Of a stretch of DNA of 64,000 nucleotides, positions 10,222 through 24,692 are shown piece by piece. A model generated the notes under the pieces. That model was not told where the DNA came from. It did not search any database and saw only the letters and a list, made by a program, of their open reading frames with translations. Positions within the stretch are counted from its first letter, which is position 1. Each line of letters begins with the position of its first letter. This DNA comes from Brachypodium distachyon (taxonomy: Eukaryota > Streptophyta > Magnoliopsida > Poales > Poaceae). The DNA is taken from contig NC_016132.3 of assembly GCF_000005505.3 (NCBI RefSeq), positions 53,582,914 through 53,646,913 of the forward strand, read 5' to 3'. The position numbers and the translations under genes are program-made.

Positions 10222-13200
10222 TCACTTAATCATTTGCGTTCTTTTGCACAAGCACCCTGGAAGAGGATTTGCATAAAAATGCTCCTCTAGCCTTAGACTT
10301 CGGGCAGAAAACCTCTCATATGGTCCTCCGAGTCTTTTTTCATGACGCATCTTCACTTTGCTTTCAAACTCATTCCAAGTAATTATTCCTTCATCAAACT
10401 TGTCAATGAGCTCCACAAGCTTCTGCCTATAAATAGTAAATGAATTCAGGATTGAGATATAGTAATACCTTAAAGAACATTCCCAGAAATTTACCTGTCA
10501 GGGTTAATGGTTTTTCGGAATCCTTCAAATCTTCTGTGACCCTGTACTGCTTTGGCCATATTTCCATCATATGTATACGCAAAAACATCACTCTGGAGGG
10601 CTACAATGTAGTCTACAGCAGCTAATCTGTTTTGGTACAGCTTGAGAGGCTCTAATTCATCTACTGTTGCCAAACTGTAATGTGTGTAGATATTTGGATA
10701 TTCAGCCTGTAATGCATCCATACTATGTTCTCCGTATATTGCACCTGCTACAATGTAGATATTGGTCTTGGAAGGATAACCCATAGCTTTAAGAAAAAGA
10801 GCTGCTTCACGAGGAGTCATAGGGCATCCTCCTTGAAGTCGTCTCTCCTTGCTATTAATTTCCTTTTCTTTCCAGTGCCGCACCTTGAGTCGCATTTCTC
10901 TCAGTTCCTCTGCCTCCTGATGTGTTAGGTTGTGGCTGCAGCCGGTAAATGAGAGCATGTCCTTCTCGTATCTGTCAATTGATAAGGAAAGTAAACCTAT
11001 TACTGATCTACAAATTCCTCTGCAGCAAATTACTATCAGATTTATTAAACATCTGCAGTTGCACAAACCTTAAGTGAAGTGCGATATAATGGTTGGACCC
11101 ATTCCTCAGTCTATCAACTAGAGTATTACCTAGCTCTTCAATTTCTTTCTTGTATTTTAGTGCCTCGTAATTGGTCCGGCAGCGGAGTCGTTGGATGTGA
11201 GGAGGGAGACCATTATTGACAATGCGTGAATCTGTATGTGTGAATTTCACAATTTTGGCCTTCTTTAGTGTCCGTGCAAAAGCTCTGTAGTAAGAAGCCT
11301 GCAAAAGGGAACCAGAAATCCATCATTGTTCAGGCATACTAAAAAGTACTGTCCTCATTTATAAGCAACTGCGATGTCCACTAGAGTAGTTCCTGCATAC
11401 CTTGGACCAGGAAGAAGGTGCTCTCATATAGGGTTTCAATCCTCTGTAATCTGGTGGCAAAGAATCCACAATAGAGATATCATCCTCTAAAGTTTTCTTG
11501 AAGTGCTCCACATCAAATATATCTTTGAAATCACTGCATGACAAGACCAAAATGTCAGTTACCTGAATAGTTTTATAAGATCCTCATTATTTGTTATGAA
11601 GTGAAAAACCTTGGATCAGTCCAGAATGATCTGTGATCCAGTGTAGGGATTACTAATGTTGCATTCATGAGCTTAGCCACTGCAACCATATCACTTATCT
11701 GCACGGATGATCTCGGACGAATGTAAGTGAACTGAAAGGCATCTTATGATCATAAATTTACTATTTTGAACGAAAAGCATAAACGTGGACGTACTCCCAT
11801 TCTCATCTGGTTCAATCCACCATTGGCATCAACAATTATATAACCAGCTGCTGCATTACTTGTTCCTGAAATAAGCATAGCAGTTGTGGCCAAGTTTACT
11901 CACTCAGTTCAAACTAGCATTAACTTGAAAGCTGGAAGGCTGTTAGTTCAAACTGCTGTTGCCTTGAAAGATTGAGAAACGGAGGAGGCTTACTGTGGTT
12001 TTTCTTTGGGCGTTCAATGCATTTGCTGTAACCCTCACTATCGGGCATCAGCCATATCCGGGGCGTCTGTTTGTATTGCAAGTGAATTTCAGTACAAATC
12101 TAGCTGATCATATCACTGAACAAGTATTTACTTTTACTAATGCATGAGTAAATTGAACTGAATATGGTTAGAAGATCTAGACTGTAATTAGGAACATCAG
12201 TAACTAAAGATATCCATTCTGCTCATTTATTTTGCAGGTCTATGGATACTTTAATTAGCGAGCAAAACGGAGCAATACGCCACGCTTCATATTGTCCAAT
12301 CAAGAGAACTCTTTTTGCCAGTGTTTCTAGTCATAGAAGCACTATTGTAGCACTACGTGGGGATAGGATTGATTGATGTGAGACTCTCACTTTTTTTTCT
12401 CCTTTCTTTTTCCTTTTTGTAGACTGGAGAATGCAGCAGTCGAATTCTCTTTCCTAGAAGCTGATATAGAAATTTTGTAGCTAAAGCAACACCAGGAAGT
12501 TTGTTCATTTGCAGAATCCAGCGTCTCTGCTGGTTTATTTCTATCTTGAATCGCCATTGCAAATAGTATTCCTGCTGTTTGTGAATCCTATTGTAAGTTT
12601 GAACCAACGAAACGAGTTTATTCTGGCCCATGATTATTTCACATCAGCTTCCTCTTTTGCTCTTTCGAAAAAGAGCTGCATCAATCTATGTCGACTCTCC
12701 TATGTTCCATGGCCGTGTGCTTCTCCAGGTGTCGTTGCGAATGCCGACTTCGATCGGGAACCTCAACTTGAGCATCAACATCATACTCCTCCGTATGGCC
12801 TAAACCACAGGGAACCTTATCCCGATTAAATTTTCCAGCGGGTGACCACCAGTCATGAATAAATGTTCTGAAAGGAAGAAACAGCGATGCGGCCGAAGAA
12901 TGCCTGTACACTGCCCACGCCGCGGAGGAAAAGAACAGGCACTTGTTATTCGTCGACAGAGACGCCAACAGGGATGATATGCTCTCTCTGCAACTTGTGA
13001 AGAAAAGTATTTCGTACGTGCTCGATCGGGGGGTCTATTCACGGCAAGAACACGAGTAGGCAACTACGACCTGGACGCCCGCCAAGAAACTCGTCCAAGT
13101 CTTCCGCATGCACACGCTGGCACGCCGCACGCAATCCGCGAACAACAGCAGGAGGTTCAACACGGCTGTTCTGCAGTGATTTCTTACCCGTTTTTTCGGT

Positions 13201-13769
13201 CCCATGCACGGCACGTCCTAAAAGGTTTCCCCCTTTTAAACACGATGATGCATCGCGTGTACTTGGGTTTTACTACGTTCTAGTACTAGTAGGTTGTTAA
13301 GTACCGGCAGATGGATCGTGATGGACGAAGGAATTAAAGCGAGCAGTCAAAAAAACGGCGAAACCGTATATGTATCATGCACGTATATACTTACCGGCGG
13401 GTCGGGAGGCCGGAGAGCGGGAGCCGTGAGGTTCTCCTCCCTCCAGCTCAGCGCGTCCACGTCCACCCTCCGCAGGAGCCTCCCGCCGCCGCTTCCCGGT
13501 GCGTGCGAGCTCGTCAGGACCAGCCCGAGGACGATGGTGAGTCCCAGAAGGCAGGCCACTCCGTTCCTCAACCAGGCCTGGTCGAGCACGGACGGCGCCC
13601 TCTTGCTTTGATTATTCCTCCTGCCGGAGAAGAGCGCCTTGACGACCCCGCGGTGCCTGCCGCCGCCGCGGCCCCGCTCTACGAGGTCCGTTAGGCGGCG
13701 CCGGTGCGCCACGGACGGGTCGGCCGGGCCGCTGCTGCTGCTGGAGGAGGAGGACGAGGTCGATGCCAT
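10222..13769 (-). CDS. O-fucosyltransferase family protein (GT65-like), eight exons
   Basis: Exons on the minus strand, 5' to 3': 13395-13769, 11994-12066, 11795-11865, 11610-11698, 11401-11533, 11069-11298, 10495-10971, 10222-10426. All are GT-AG and in phase, giving 550 residues. The N terminus is a poly-Ser cytosolic tail, then one membrane segment at about residues 70-86, as in a Golgi type II glycosyltransferase. Family motifs are [18 protein letters not shown], and [12 protein letters not shown] near the end. Plant members of this family include glycan and pectin glycosyltransferases (for example rhamnogalacturonan rhamnosyltransferases), so the acceptor cannot be named. The first intron is long (12067-13394). 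The C terminus ends in a basic Cys-containing tail after L-P-G-C-L-C-K. Confidence 0.92.
12067..13394 (-). other. First intron of the O-fucosyltransferase gene
   Basis: 1.3 kb between the membrane-anchor exon and the first luminal exon. I see no extra exon, no inverted-repeat element and no convincing coding frame inside it. Confidence 0.6.
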
Positions 13770-14471
13770 GGTTTTTGTTTCAGCGCCGTGCGACGGGCCG
13801 GCCTAAGAATAGGGGGCCTGCAGATCGATCGATCGGCGGGGCTAAGCGGGGTTTGAGTCCCCGCGCAACTGCGTTTGGATCGTGGAGTTTTGAGGCCTCG
13901 GGGAGGAGTCGTGCGTTTCTGCTTCGGTCGTGGTGGTGCGGTGCTCCTCGAGAGTTTGTGTTGGTAGAGGTAGAGGAAGGGAGCTGTTTTTAATTAGGGG
14001 GGGAGGAAGGAGAAATAATCCAAAGCTCCCAAGAGTTCGCGCCTCGGCCGATCCCTCGCTCGGGCGCACGTTCGTTGGCCTGGACGTGCCTGTCGTTTAA
14101 ATGGGTCGGTTTTGCTAGGATTTAGGCCTCTTACCATATGCATCGTTTATTAGATGATGTCCTTTCACAATAAATGTTAAGAGATCATCTCCGACAATGA
14201 ATGATATTTTTATATCTATAATAAAGTAGCAGTTATTTAATAGTTTTGTGACAGAGATTTAATGTTTTGTGTTGGTTTCGTAAAGAGATTTAATAGATTG
14301 TGTGTCATGTCACCAAATGCATAAAATTGGACACATCTTGATCGATGCATTGGTCCCCTGGAAAACCATGGACCATGGTCTGAGGCAATCCTTGTACTAC
14401 TAGTTTTATATCTCCAGCCCTATCTAGTGCTAAAGTGCCTGATTTGAACAAATAGTTAGGCTGAGTCTGAT

Positions 14472-14497
14472 GTCGTCGTCGTCGTCGTCGTCGTCGT
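14472..14497. repeat. GTC trinucleotide microsatellite
   Basis: Between eight and nine uninterrupted GTC units in non-coding DNA; likely polymorphic in length. Confidence 0.9.
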
Positions 14498-15632
14498 TGT
14501 GCGTAATTCATTTTATATTTAATCGCAAAAGTAACAATTCATTTTATATTCTGTTGCGAAAATGCATACAAAAGTGGAATGTAATATCGAGCGTTCGGTT
14601 TTAGGTCTTCCCTCTTTCTTAATTTCAGTTTGCCTACGTGGTGGTACTGATCAGTTCTTGTAAGTCGGTGATGATTTGGCCTAGATAGAATCTCCGTTTG
14701 GCTCATGTGTATATTTGTTGGACACGAATATTTTACTACCATGACCAACTTGATATATCGAATTCTGTTGTATTTTACTCAAAACAATTGTGTCGATCCC
14801 ATTAACAAGTAAACAAACGGTAGCACATGACTAATCCAATCTCCGTGGGGTTTTAATCATAGCACACGGCAGCCCAGACGCGAATCTACCTGCCGAGTCT
14901 CCGTGGGGTGCCCCGGGCCGGACTTCTCGGTGGACACGCGGAAAGCCTGTGCGGTTCAAGTGCGAATCGACCAAACGGACGGGTATGATGGCCGCCGGTA
15001 GACGTCGCTCTCGTTACGCTCCCTCTTGTTCCATCATTTTATAGCTCGATGTAGGGGGTCGATCGTCAAACTTCTTCATTTTTAGTGTCTCGGTGACTCG
15101 GCCACTTGGGTCAGTGAGCACTGGTACTGTTTTCCTCGTTCTATTTTGAATAAATCTGTCTCTCTTTCAGGTTTTTCGAAGTAAATTGTACCGTTGTTAG
15201 CTACTAGCATCCAACCGTACTCCAATTTGCAGAGTGGACCAGAGAGTACATCTATTGTCATTCTTTAATCCGTCTCTGGTACGTCGTCCTCTGCCTCCCA
15301 CACGCGTAAAAGAACCAGTCCCACCTCCGCCGTCCCCACCCGCGATGAGAAAACCAAGCAACAAAATAAATAACGATTTTTAAGTCCAGTGCGATCCTCA
15401 TGGATGCCCCCAATTTGCCCATTCTGCCATTCAGCGGTGGCGCGGTCATGCGCATGATACTTCATCCATGCTCTACATCGTACAGACTAGACTGCACTAG
15501 TGAAATATGCCATCAATATATTCTTCCGACTAGTCCCCTTGTCACCATTAGCTCGTCGTCTTCGCCGTAATGTTAAGTAGGCCATATCCTTTGTTGCATA
15601 TTTATTTATTTTCACCAAAATTTGCAAATACA

Positions 15633-15796
15633 TACTCTTTCAGTCCGGTATTAAGTGTCACAACTTTGTTTAGATATGTCCGGTATTAAGTGTCACAACT
15701 TTGTCTAGATATGCATGTATCTAAACGATGTTTTAGTATGTAAATACATGCACATTTAAACAAAATTGCGACGCTTAATACTGAACGTACGGAGTA
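15633..15796. mobile_element. Stowaway-like MITE with internal tandem duplication
   Basis: The ends are imperfect (TACTCTTTCAGTCCGGTATT on the left; TACTGAACGTACGGAGTA on the right) and TA-flanked. Near the left end the block GTCCGGTATTAAGTGTCACA, extending to about 36 bases, is present twice in tandem (from about 15652 and 15679), so the element is longer than its relatives. Confidence 0.75.
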
Positions 15797-16192
15797 TGTT
15801 CTAGCATGATGAACATCCATGAATTTTGAAAGGAAGAAACTTTTCGGAATCATGTAAGCATTTTCACGACACTCAAGCCCAAAAATGTGACGCATCATGT
15901 AATCATCATATATTCAAAGAAAAGCTGGATCTGTAAAAGAATAACAAAACGAAGCAGAACCGCCATTTCTAGTCTCTATGCAGTTTGCACATAATGGTTA
16001 CACAAGTCACAATTTTAAAGCCAGGCAGGTTCAGACTCTGTACGCACTCCGAAATCAGAAGTTCAGAAACAGCATTGCCCTCACCTCACGGAGGACAGTT
16101 CAAACGCATCATCCCCATTTTCTCTTTCCGTCTCTATAGTTCAACGCAGTTCCAGCCCGAATGGAACATGTCATCCTAATCATCTTTTATCA

Positions 16193-19100
16193 TTATTTTC
16201 TCTCTAAAGGGGGAGACCTCTCCCTTGGATAACTGCCTGGAGCAGACTCCTCAATGCTATCGCTGCCAGGCTCACTTGCTTCAGGTTTGTTAGCTCCTTG
16301 CTCCTCCACATTGCTAGTTTCACTTGCAAGAGCATCCTGAGTCCTGCACTCTTCTGGAGCTGCACTGTGGCCGGCAAATGGACCCCCGCTGTCCATCAGG
16401 CTAGCAGCTATAGCAGCATTAAGGTCAGCTTCTTCCTGCTGTGCAGCAATCACGTCCATCTCACTCATGCCTTCTGATTGACCAGCTAGCGGAGAAATGT
16501 GTTCCTGCTGAGTGGGTGTTTGCACCTGGTTACAAGAGGCCGTTATACTCTGGGCATGGTCAGGCATCAGCCACTGCCCGAAACCATTGGAGCCTTCAGT
16601 TGCAATGGGGCATTCTTTAGGGAAATTGCCCCTAACCACAAAGATGCTCCAGCCTGACCCCTTCAGGGTGTCTATGTAAGCTGAGAGATAAAACTTTGAC
16701 AGATGCTCAGGGGCAGGGTAAAGACTATTGAAGTTGTACCACTCCCCGTTAACCTTCCTAATGCAGAACCAGTGGTCCTGCAGGTGGCAAATGAAAGCAA
16801 TTTCCAGCTCTGGATCAAATAGGGATGACCTTGCTTCTGGGGAGTCCAGAGGAACAACTTGGAGGTCCCAGACCTCCAGTGCCTTCTGCAAAACCTATTA
16901 GATGAAAAAAAGTTCAGTTGAGAATATGAACTAGGGAGTGCATTGCAGCAAATGAGTAGAGCCAGTAATTATAAATTTATAATTTACATTACTTAGGACT
17001 GCAATGTTGGTGTTTTTGTTGGTGTTTTTGTTGTTGTTGTTGTTGTGCTATTTACTACTCCAAGCATCAAAACCAATTACACCTTATCTAAGAAGGTGTA
17101 AGGCTATTTAGCCAATGAAGCACATGAACCATGAACATGGAAATAACTATTCCCTCCAAATCAGCGACACTTATTATGGATCGGAGGGAGTAGATGATTT
17201 TGACTGTATCACAATTTTCCTACATAGATTGATTGCCTGTAGGGGTTCCAGATTCAACACAAAGGTACAAACACAAATGATCCTCTACAAGGGAGAAACC
17301 AGATGAAACATGGTCTGGAGGCCATAAAGAACAAAACACTATGAAGAGATTGAAATCCTAGCTTAGGTTACAAAAAAAATGCTAATTCAGTATCATCACT
17401 TTCATGCAACAAACATATAAAGCTATCTATTATTCATAGTTAACAGTCAGTGGCATACTGCCATACGATGTTCCAAGGTTCGATCAGTATACTATTAAAT
17501 GCAACATAAACCAAACTAGGGTTTATCACAGACAAATAGAATGAAAGCTGTCACTGGTATGGAAACAAAGAGCAAATTTGAAATGGATGTTACTTCTTGG
17601 CTTCTTGCCAAGTTTTAACTGTACTGACTACTGAGAAAGCAATGCCAGATGGATGCAAGTGAAAACAGTGCAAAAGGAAACTGTCCATGCATTGGTCAGC
17701 CTTTTATGCCACAACATTTCTTCATAAGAAATTCAGAATAATGAAAATAAATATTATGCCAGTTGAAGGAGCAAAATAAGAGATGCTAAGGAAATAACAA
17801 GCAAATTAAACTGCATGGTTGCTGTAGCTGTACATTTTAAAAAATGACAACTTAATGGACATGTATGGTTAATTATCTGGTTCTGATATTGGCTAAAAAG
17901 TCCATTATAAAATGACTAGGCTAATAGCAGGTTCATATTACAGTAGCAAACCGATGTAGCTGGCAAGGCTTAACCATAGACTCGGTCACTGCCAGGTGCC
18001 AGCTTTACTACTTGTAGGCTTGTAGCCATTTAATTGATTCGTTACATTATCAGAACCTTTTCCTTTTTTGATCACATAATTTCTTAACTGAATTAAAAAT
18101 AAGTATGGAACGGTGGATATTGTTAGAATTGTATACATAAATAGATAAAAAAAATCCAATTGCATATCACGTGGCTCATTTGCACATACACTTCAGAACT
18201 CACATAAACATAAAGGTTTTTAAGAAAAATGTAACCATACAACTCTCCTTCCAGAATTGATTCTAGACAGGTTTAATTTAATATTTTAAAATTTAAATGA
18301 AAAAAGATTATCACGGACTAAGAGCTCAAGAAATTGACCACGGCAAAGTCAAAGCCATTTATAAACTACTTCAATACTAGCCAACTAACAGATATGATTT
18401 GACCTAAAGAGAACTCTTTACAGATAAAATGAAACGTAAACAGTTATAGAACCGAATCTTTTCTTAGCTAAGCAATTCAGTACACGACAAAACTCAAAAA
18501 ACGACACGACTAAGGGCGCCATGGTGTACAGCAATAGGCAAGTATATAATTTGGATAATGTAATCACTGCAGAATTAATAACTAGAAATATAATTGCATG
18601 CAGACACATGCATCTCTGTACGCCAAGTACGTAACATAAATATGCACAAACAGTTGTGAGATCCCTTGCCATTGTTAGTACAAATTCTGAAGAATCAACT
18701 ATGGCCAGCCTTTTCTAGTAATACAAAGAAGAGAGACTATAAAATACCCCCAAGGCAAAGTCTTCTTGTTTTTGCTCTGCAATTATCCTAACTTATGAAG
18801 CAACTTGTCCGAGTATCTGATTTGTGACCACAAAAGGGAAATCGTGCAAATGCAGTGGCTAGGATGACTACTAATCCATGAGGTTCCTTAAGTATATATT
18901 TGGGCTTCGGTAAGCACAATATGGCTTCATGAATGTTCATGGATAAAGGTTAGACTGCACTGTGTCTATGTGTATGGGTGCAAGCTTTCAATAAAAACTC
19001 ACAGATCATTTGCTATAACTCATAACTATTACTCCCTTCGTCCCAAAATAAGTGACGTGGATCTGTATAAGAATCTATACAGTTCCACGTCAGTTATTTT

Positions 19101-19705
19101 GGGACTGAGGGAGTACATAAGAATAGACATCTCATCACCACTCACAAGTCACAACTCAACTCATAACTCAGATGGCTAGGATCGTGCACTCAGGACGACC
19201 CATCAAAAGCAAAATACGTATTTATATTCAAAGCTATTTTGACGAGCATAGATTCAAAACTATAGGTTGTCCCCTTTTATAGACTCAAGCATCGTTTCAT
19301 CAGGTGTCGATCTAAACGAAATCCCCTCAATTTGAAGGTAGGACAGACAAAATTGGCACGCCATCTCAAGTCTCGACGAAGCCGAATTAACCAAGATACA
19401 AGACAGGGAAGGAGGGAATCTCATAAGAACGTGGAAGGGAAATCTACCTGGATGCTGAAGTCGCCGCCGAGGGAGACGTTGTGGGAGCCCTCGCCCTCGG
19501 CGAGGAAGTCCCCCGTGGCGTCGGCGCCGAGCGCGCCCTGGAGCATCACCTGCCGCTCCCGCTGGTCGAGGTCGGCGGCGAGCGCGGCGAGGTCGAACTC
19601 GGAGAAGAAGGGGCCCTGCAGGGTGGTGTTGACGCAGTGCACGGTGCAAAGCTTCCCCTCCTGGACCTCGTGGTACAGCAGGCCCCCGTTGCTGGCGGCG
19701 TCCAT
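16193..19705 (-). CDS. Ataxin-3 homologue (Josephin deubiquitinase) with UIM
   Basis: Exons 19448-19705 and 16193-16894 (minus strand) join in phase to give 319 residues. The Josephin cysteine-protease domain (residues 1-185 or so) contains catalytic Gln15 and Cys20 (Q-E-G-K-L-C), His127 (Q-D-H-W-F) and Asn142 (Y-N-F-N-S), spaced as in human ataxin-3, so the enzyme should be active in trimming ubiquitin chains. A ubiquitin-interacting motif follows (E-E-A-D-L-N-A-A-I-A-A-S-L). Unlike human ataxin-3 there is no polyglutamine tract; the C-terminal tail is acidic and Ser/Glu/Pro-rich and ends in a basic patch. The single 2553-base intron splits the Josephin domain between I-Q and V-L-Q and holds two Stowaway elements. 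Two G-boxes and a TATA-like motif lie about 210-260 bases before the ATG. Confidence 0.94.
17005..17046. repeat. GTTGGTGTTTTT / GTT simple repeat
   Basis: Two copies of GTTGGTGTTTTT are followed by several GTT units, in the ataxin-3 intron. Confidence 0.8.
17148..17192. mobile_element. Very short Stowaway-like element
   Basis: A TA-flanked 45-bp remnant with a TTCCCTCCAAATCAGCGACA start and a GGATCGGAGGGAG end; almost all inverted repeat, no real interior. Confidence 0.65.
19030..19115. mobile_element. Short Stowaway MITE in ataxin-3 intron
   Basis: Inverted ends TACTCCCTTCGTCCCAAAAT and TTTTGGGACTGAGGGAGTA enclose an AAGTGACGTGGAT/TCCACGTCAGTT inverted core. The 86-bp element would fold into a nearly complete hairpin. 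Confidence 0.88.
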
Positions 19706-19911
19706 CTCTCCCCAACCTCCTCCGGCGATTCCCCCCCGTCTCCCGACAACAGATTTGAGCGATGCGCGGCGCTGCTTTGTCAGGAACGCGTATTAAGGGA
19801 AACCGAAACTCGATTCGGGAAAGAAAGGAGAAGAGAAGGGGGACGCGAGAGTTTGAGTGCTGTTTGGGTCAGTGGGCGACGCAGATTCCTCTTGCGGAAA
19901 ACGCAAAAAGG

Positions 19912-19968
19912 CCTTATAGCCACGTGGACGACGAGATCCTCCAAAGGCTGCACCTCCGCTACCACGTG
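19912..19968 (-). promoter_or_regulatory. G-box pair and TATA-like motif upstream of ataxin-3
   Basis: Perfect CACGTG cores occur at 19921-19926 and 19963-19968, 42 bases apart and each within CCACGTGG or a close variant. Next to the first, on the minus strand, is GCTATAAGG (19912-19920), a good TATA box about 210 bases before the ATG at 19705. Confidence 0.5.
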
Positions 19969-22728
19969 GATTTTTCTCGAAAAGTTCGAAACTGATCTGC
20001 GTCACCCCACCCCGTCTCGGTTTACGGCAGCACGGTACTGTAAAATTTTAGCCTGAAAACCAAATATTGATACGGAGTATTATTATTCGGTTAATTTTAA
20101 AAAGTCGAGTTGCATTGAGTCCATAACGTGCAAACTTTCTGCTCACCTCTTTTTCTTTCTCGTCGCGATCATATCGCACATGCTTGCATACATGTTTTTG
20201 CCCAGCTGCATCTTCATCAGCCTCGCCTCCTCCTCCTCCTCCTAATCTTGGTGCCTACCTCAGCATCGTCCTTAAATCTTAATCTACCCACCGTTGACCG
20301 TGTTCCTAAACACCAAGCCGACAGTGGTGGCGGTCTCTATAGTTGTGGTCGTCTCCTCTTCCTCTTCTCCCATTTCCCTTCGTAGTTCTCTTAGATCTAG
20401 CGAGCAAGCACTAATTTGCTGCATGTTTATTTTTTGGTTTCTCTTTAATTATATGGCTCCGTGAGACTTTTACATCTACATGCCAGTTAAATAACACGTG
20501 CACAACTGGCACATGTGTGTTCGTTTTTATAGGGGAGGTTATTTTAGTTATCAGAGATATTGTTTGTATTTATTTTTATAGTTTAAAAGTGAGACAACTG
20601 TTAGGTTCCTCATGAAGACCATGGAGACGAGTATTTGTTGGACAACCATAAGAGTATTGATTTGGAATAGGTATCATGGTAGACCAAAGAAGCAAAAAAG
20701 ATCTCTTAGGACATCTTCAATACTGCCAAGCCATCATTGGCTAGATCTTGCCGCATCATCCAAATCTTAAGTGGAGGAAAAATAACCAAGAGAAAGGTTG
20801 TTCGTTGTTGGTTAAACTTCATACAATGGCTACATGCAAGCAAATGCAAGAGTAGAGAGTAAGATGAAGAAAACATAATAATATAAAATATACGACCATG
20901 TACGAGTGTTATGTATAAGATATTGGAGTATATGTGCACAATTAAAGCTAGCGCCTCGGGAGTCGTGCGAGTTGCTGGCGTGGGGTCCAGCTCCACGTGC
21001 CGGTAACTTTGTGGCATCCATATTTGGCCCGCACATCATCATGCTATGTAGGTACTGAGGGAGATAAGAATTGTCTACGCAAGAAATACGACATATCTAC
21101 ACGTCTAAGAAACTTACCCTAGTCATGTAAATGACATCGATCGGATCACACTATACCAATACGAAGACTTGATGACCAAAAAGATATATATAAAGGACAT
21201 ATATGCCTTGTCAAAGAGGACAACGATCTAGAAGCAACCGAAGTGCCTAAGCCCTAGTTGATAGAACCAATCTAGATCTTATACTTGGTAATCATCCCAA
21301 ATCAATACAAATATATGCAAGGCATGGGCTTTTACCCTTCGTTCGTTGAGGGCATAAACATGGGTGAATAGTTGTACATGTTATCATTTGAACAAGATAA
21401 ACTTATCTCTACTGTCTTCCCCGACCTCCATCGTGTTCATGAGATCGTGGTAAAACCATCATCGACAATAAGACATATCAATGTTTCTCAAATTCAACAT
21501 CTTTAGCTTCGTTATGACATCTTTATATTATGGAGAAGACTGGACTTGCACATATGAAATTAACCTTATAGCTTTTGAAGAACCCTGTAAACCGTGAAAT
21601 CAAAAGCATGTTTGGGAGATTAGTTTTGGGCCCAATACCCTTATATATTATAGACATTCATTGTGAAGTGCCTATATATATTACACGTTCATCTTGAAGA
21701 ATTCCTTTCAAAAAAAAATACTCCATCCGTTACTAAATACTTTTCGCTGTTTTAGTAAACCAAAGGAACAAAAAACAAGTTTGTTTTATTGTTTTTGTTT
21801 TGAGAACGTGCGTTGGTTTCATCCGACACATTTTTTCGTTGAGCGACGTCTTATTGGACGTGGTTCTGGGCTTGGCCCATGTGTTCTTTTCTCCCCACAG
21901 TGGGCCTTTGATTAGGTGCGCGTTTAGCTGCCACCTTTTTTTTTTTGAACAAGTTAGCTGTCACCTTATAATTCCTACGACTTCTTTTATCTTGCAACCA
22001 ATGGGTTTACTTGGCACAAGGTTCATTTGTAAAGCCTGGTACTGTGGCACGCATGTGGCCCATTCAACTTGATGGACCTAACTCGGCCGGGGCAAAGAGA
22101 ATTCCCAGATGCGATTAAACGTTGCTCCTATGATCTACAATTCAAGTCAATAGAGCAGCCTTTGGAGGTTAATTGTTGTCACGACGGCACGACCCGATAG
22201 GACGATAAAAACAGTGATGTACACGATGGAGCCGGGGATGCTCACGCCCTCTAGTGTTTGTCTGTCCACCCAAAATCAAATACACATTGCTTGTTTAGTT
22301 GTTTCCTATGGTAGTAGCAAAGTATCATATTTCGTTGCATTGCTTTCAGCCAGCGTGAGTAGAGGCGATGGAAAACGTTCGGTCGCGGCTCGCGAGGGAT
22401 CGTGGAACAGAATCAGCAGGGGCCAGCGGTGATGGATCGACACAACCGGTGATCCTCGCCCCCTCGGCCCTCGCATAGTCGGAACTACCGGATTAACAAG
22501 GGTCCGATTAACAATCTGTCGGTGCCATGTCGGCATATGGCAAGGATCTGCGCGGTACACTCGTTAATGTCAGGGGGCTAATCATGTGTTCCTTTCCTCA
22601 ACCCTTTTGATTATCAATGATTTCCGCATCAAACTAACAATGAACAATCCCCATCTCTGCGTGATCCGCTGCACGCAATGATTCAGCCCACGCCGTGCGG
22701 CGTCCCATTAACAACGCCGCAGCCGGCC

Positions 22729-23792
<1,064 letters not shown>

Positions 23793-24193
23793 CTCTTGTT
23801 TTCCTTCTAGATATTGCCTGATTTCTTTCCTTTGGAAACTTAAATATGGCTTGGAGAAGAAAATGAGAGGCCACATGGCATCGAAAATTTTACTTTGAAA
23901 AGTTTCAGTGCATTTCCATGTCTTTCTCTCGCACGCATATATTAATGACTCTTTCTTTGTTTTTGTGCAATTTGACCGAGACGCCTAAATTCATGTGAAC
24001 TGGAGTATCCGTTTGTGACTATCATGGGTACCTGATTTAGGCTCATACTTATGCATGCCCAGATGCCCTAGTGTTTTATGCCCCTGGCGTTATGATTAAT
24101 GATCAAACAGAAATACATAAAAAATAATGCAGAAAGTTCCACAAAAAAATATTTAAAGAAGTTCAAATACTGCAGACTAATGACCAAAACTTG

Positions 24194-24318
24194 TATATTC
24201 GTCCAACAAAGAATGTCAAAACTTTGACTAAATTTGAATACATTTATACAATAAATCATGTTTAGATACATCCAAATTTTGACAAACTTGAAACATCTTT
24301 TGTTGAACGGAGGGAGTA
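24194..24318. mobile_element. Stowaway-like MITE, left end truncated or diverged
   Basis: The left TTCGTCCAACAAAGAATGTC pairs with the right CTTTTGTTGAACGGAGGGAG; TA flanks the right side. The outermost CTCCC of the left end is lost. The interior has AACTTTGACTAAATTTG and GACAAACTTG blocks. Confidence 0.7.
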
Positions 24319-24692
24319 GTATTTATCATATAAAAAAACCATCTAAGGCTCTATGATTATTGAACTGTTTTGTGCTAAGTTTATTTTATAATTTGACGTG
24401 AAAACTAGACATAGTAGAAAAAATGGCTGACTAAACGAAGAAATAAACAAAATCTAGTTGAAAATGCTAGATTGTCGTTGTCCATCTCAATGCCCAACTC
24501 ATCCTAAGCCTAAAAGCCTAAGAACAAGTTATTGGCTGCCTTCTTTTTGGCTTCGGCTGGGGAAAGGAAAGCGCAGTTTAAAAGAACGGGGCCATTAACT
24601 CCATAAAGCATGAGCCCCAAAAAGTCTGACATACCAGGTATTCATGTGAAACTTGGCCTGATGAGTTCTGGGAGGACCGCAACAACGTAGCA

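Larger units (their letters stand above)
13770..16192. other. Intergenic between O-fucosyltransferase 5' end and ataxin-3 3' end
   Basis: Contains a GTC trinucleotide run (14472-14497), a Stowaway element with an internal duplication (15633-15796), and the presumed promoter of the O-fucosyltransferase gene just right of 13769. No other gene is recognised. Confidence 0.6.
16895..19447 (-). other. Large intron of the ataxin-3 gene
   Basis: AT-rich, 2.55 kb. It holds a T/G-rich simple repeat (17005-17046) and Stowaway elements at 17148-17192 and 19030-19115. No further Josephin exon is needed: residues flow directly across the junction as in other plant homologues. Confidence 0.75.

Noticed and set aside
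20128..20385. 85-codon plus-strand frame with a Leu-rich stretch
   Set aside because: The Leu run comes from a CTC/CTCCT simple repeat; no family match.
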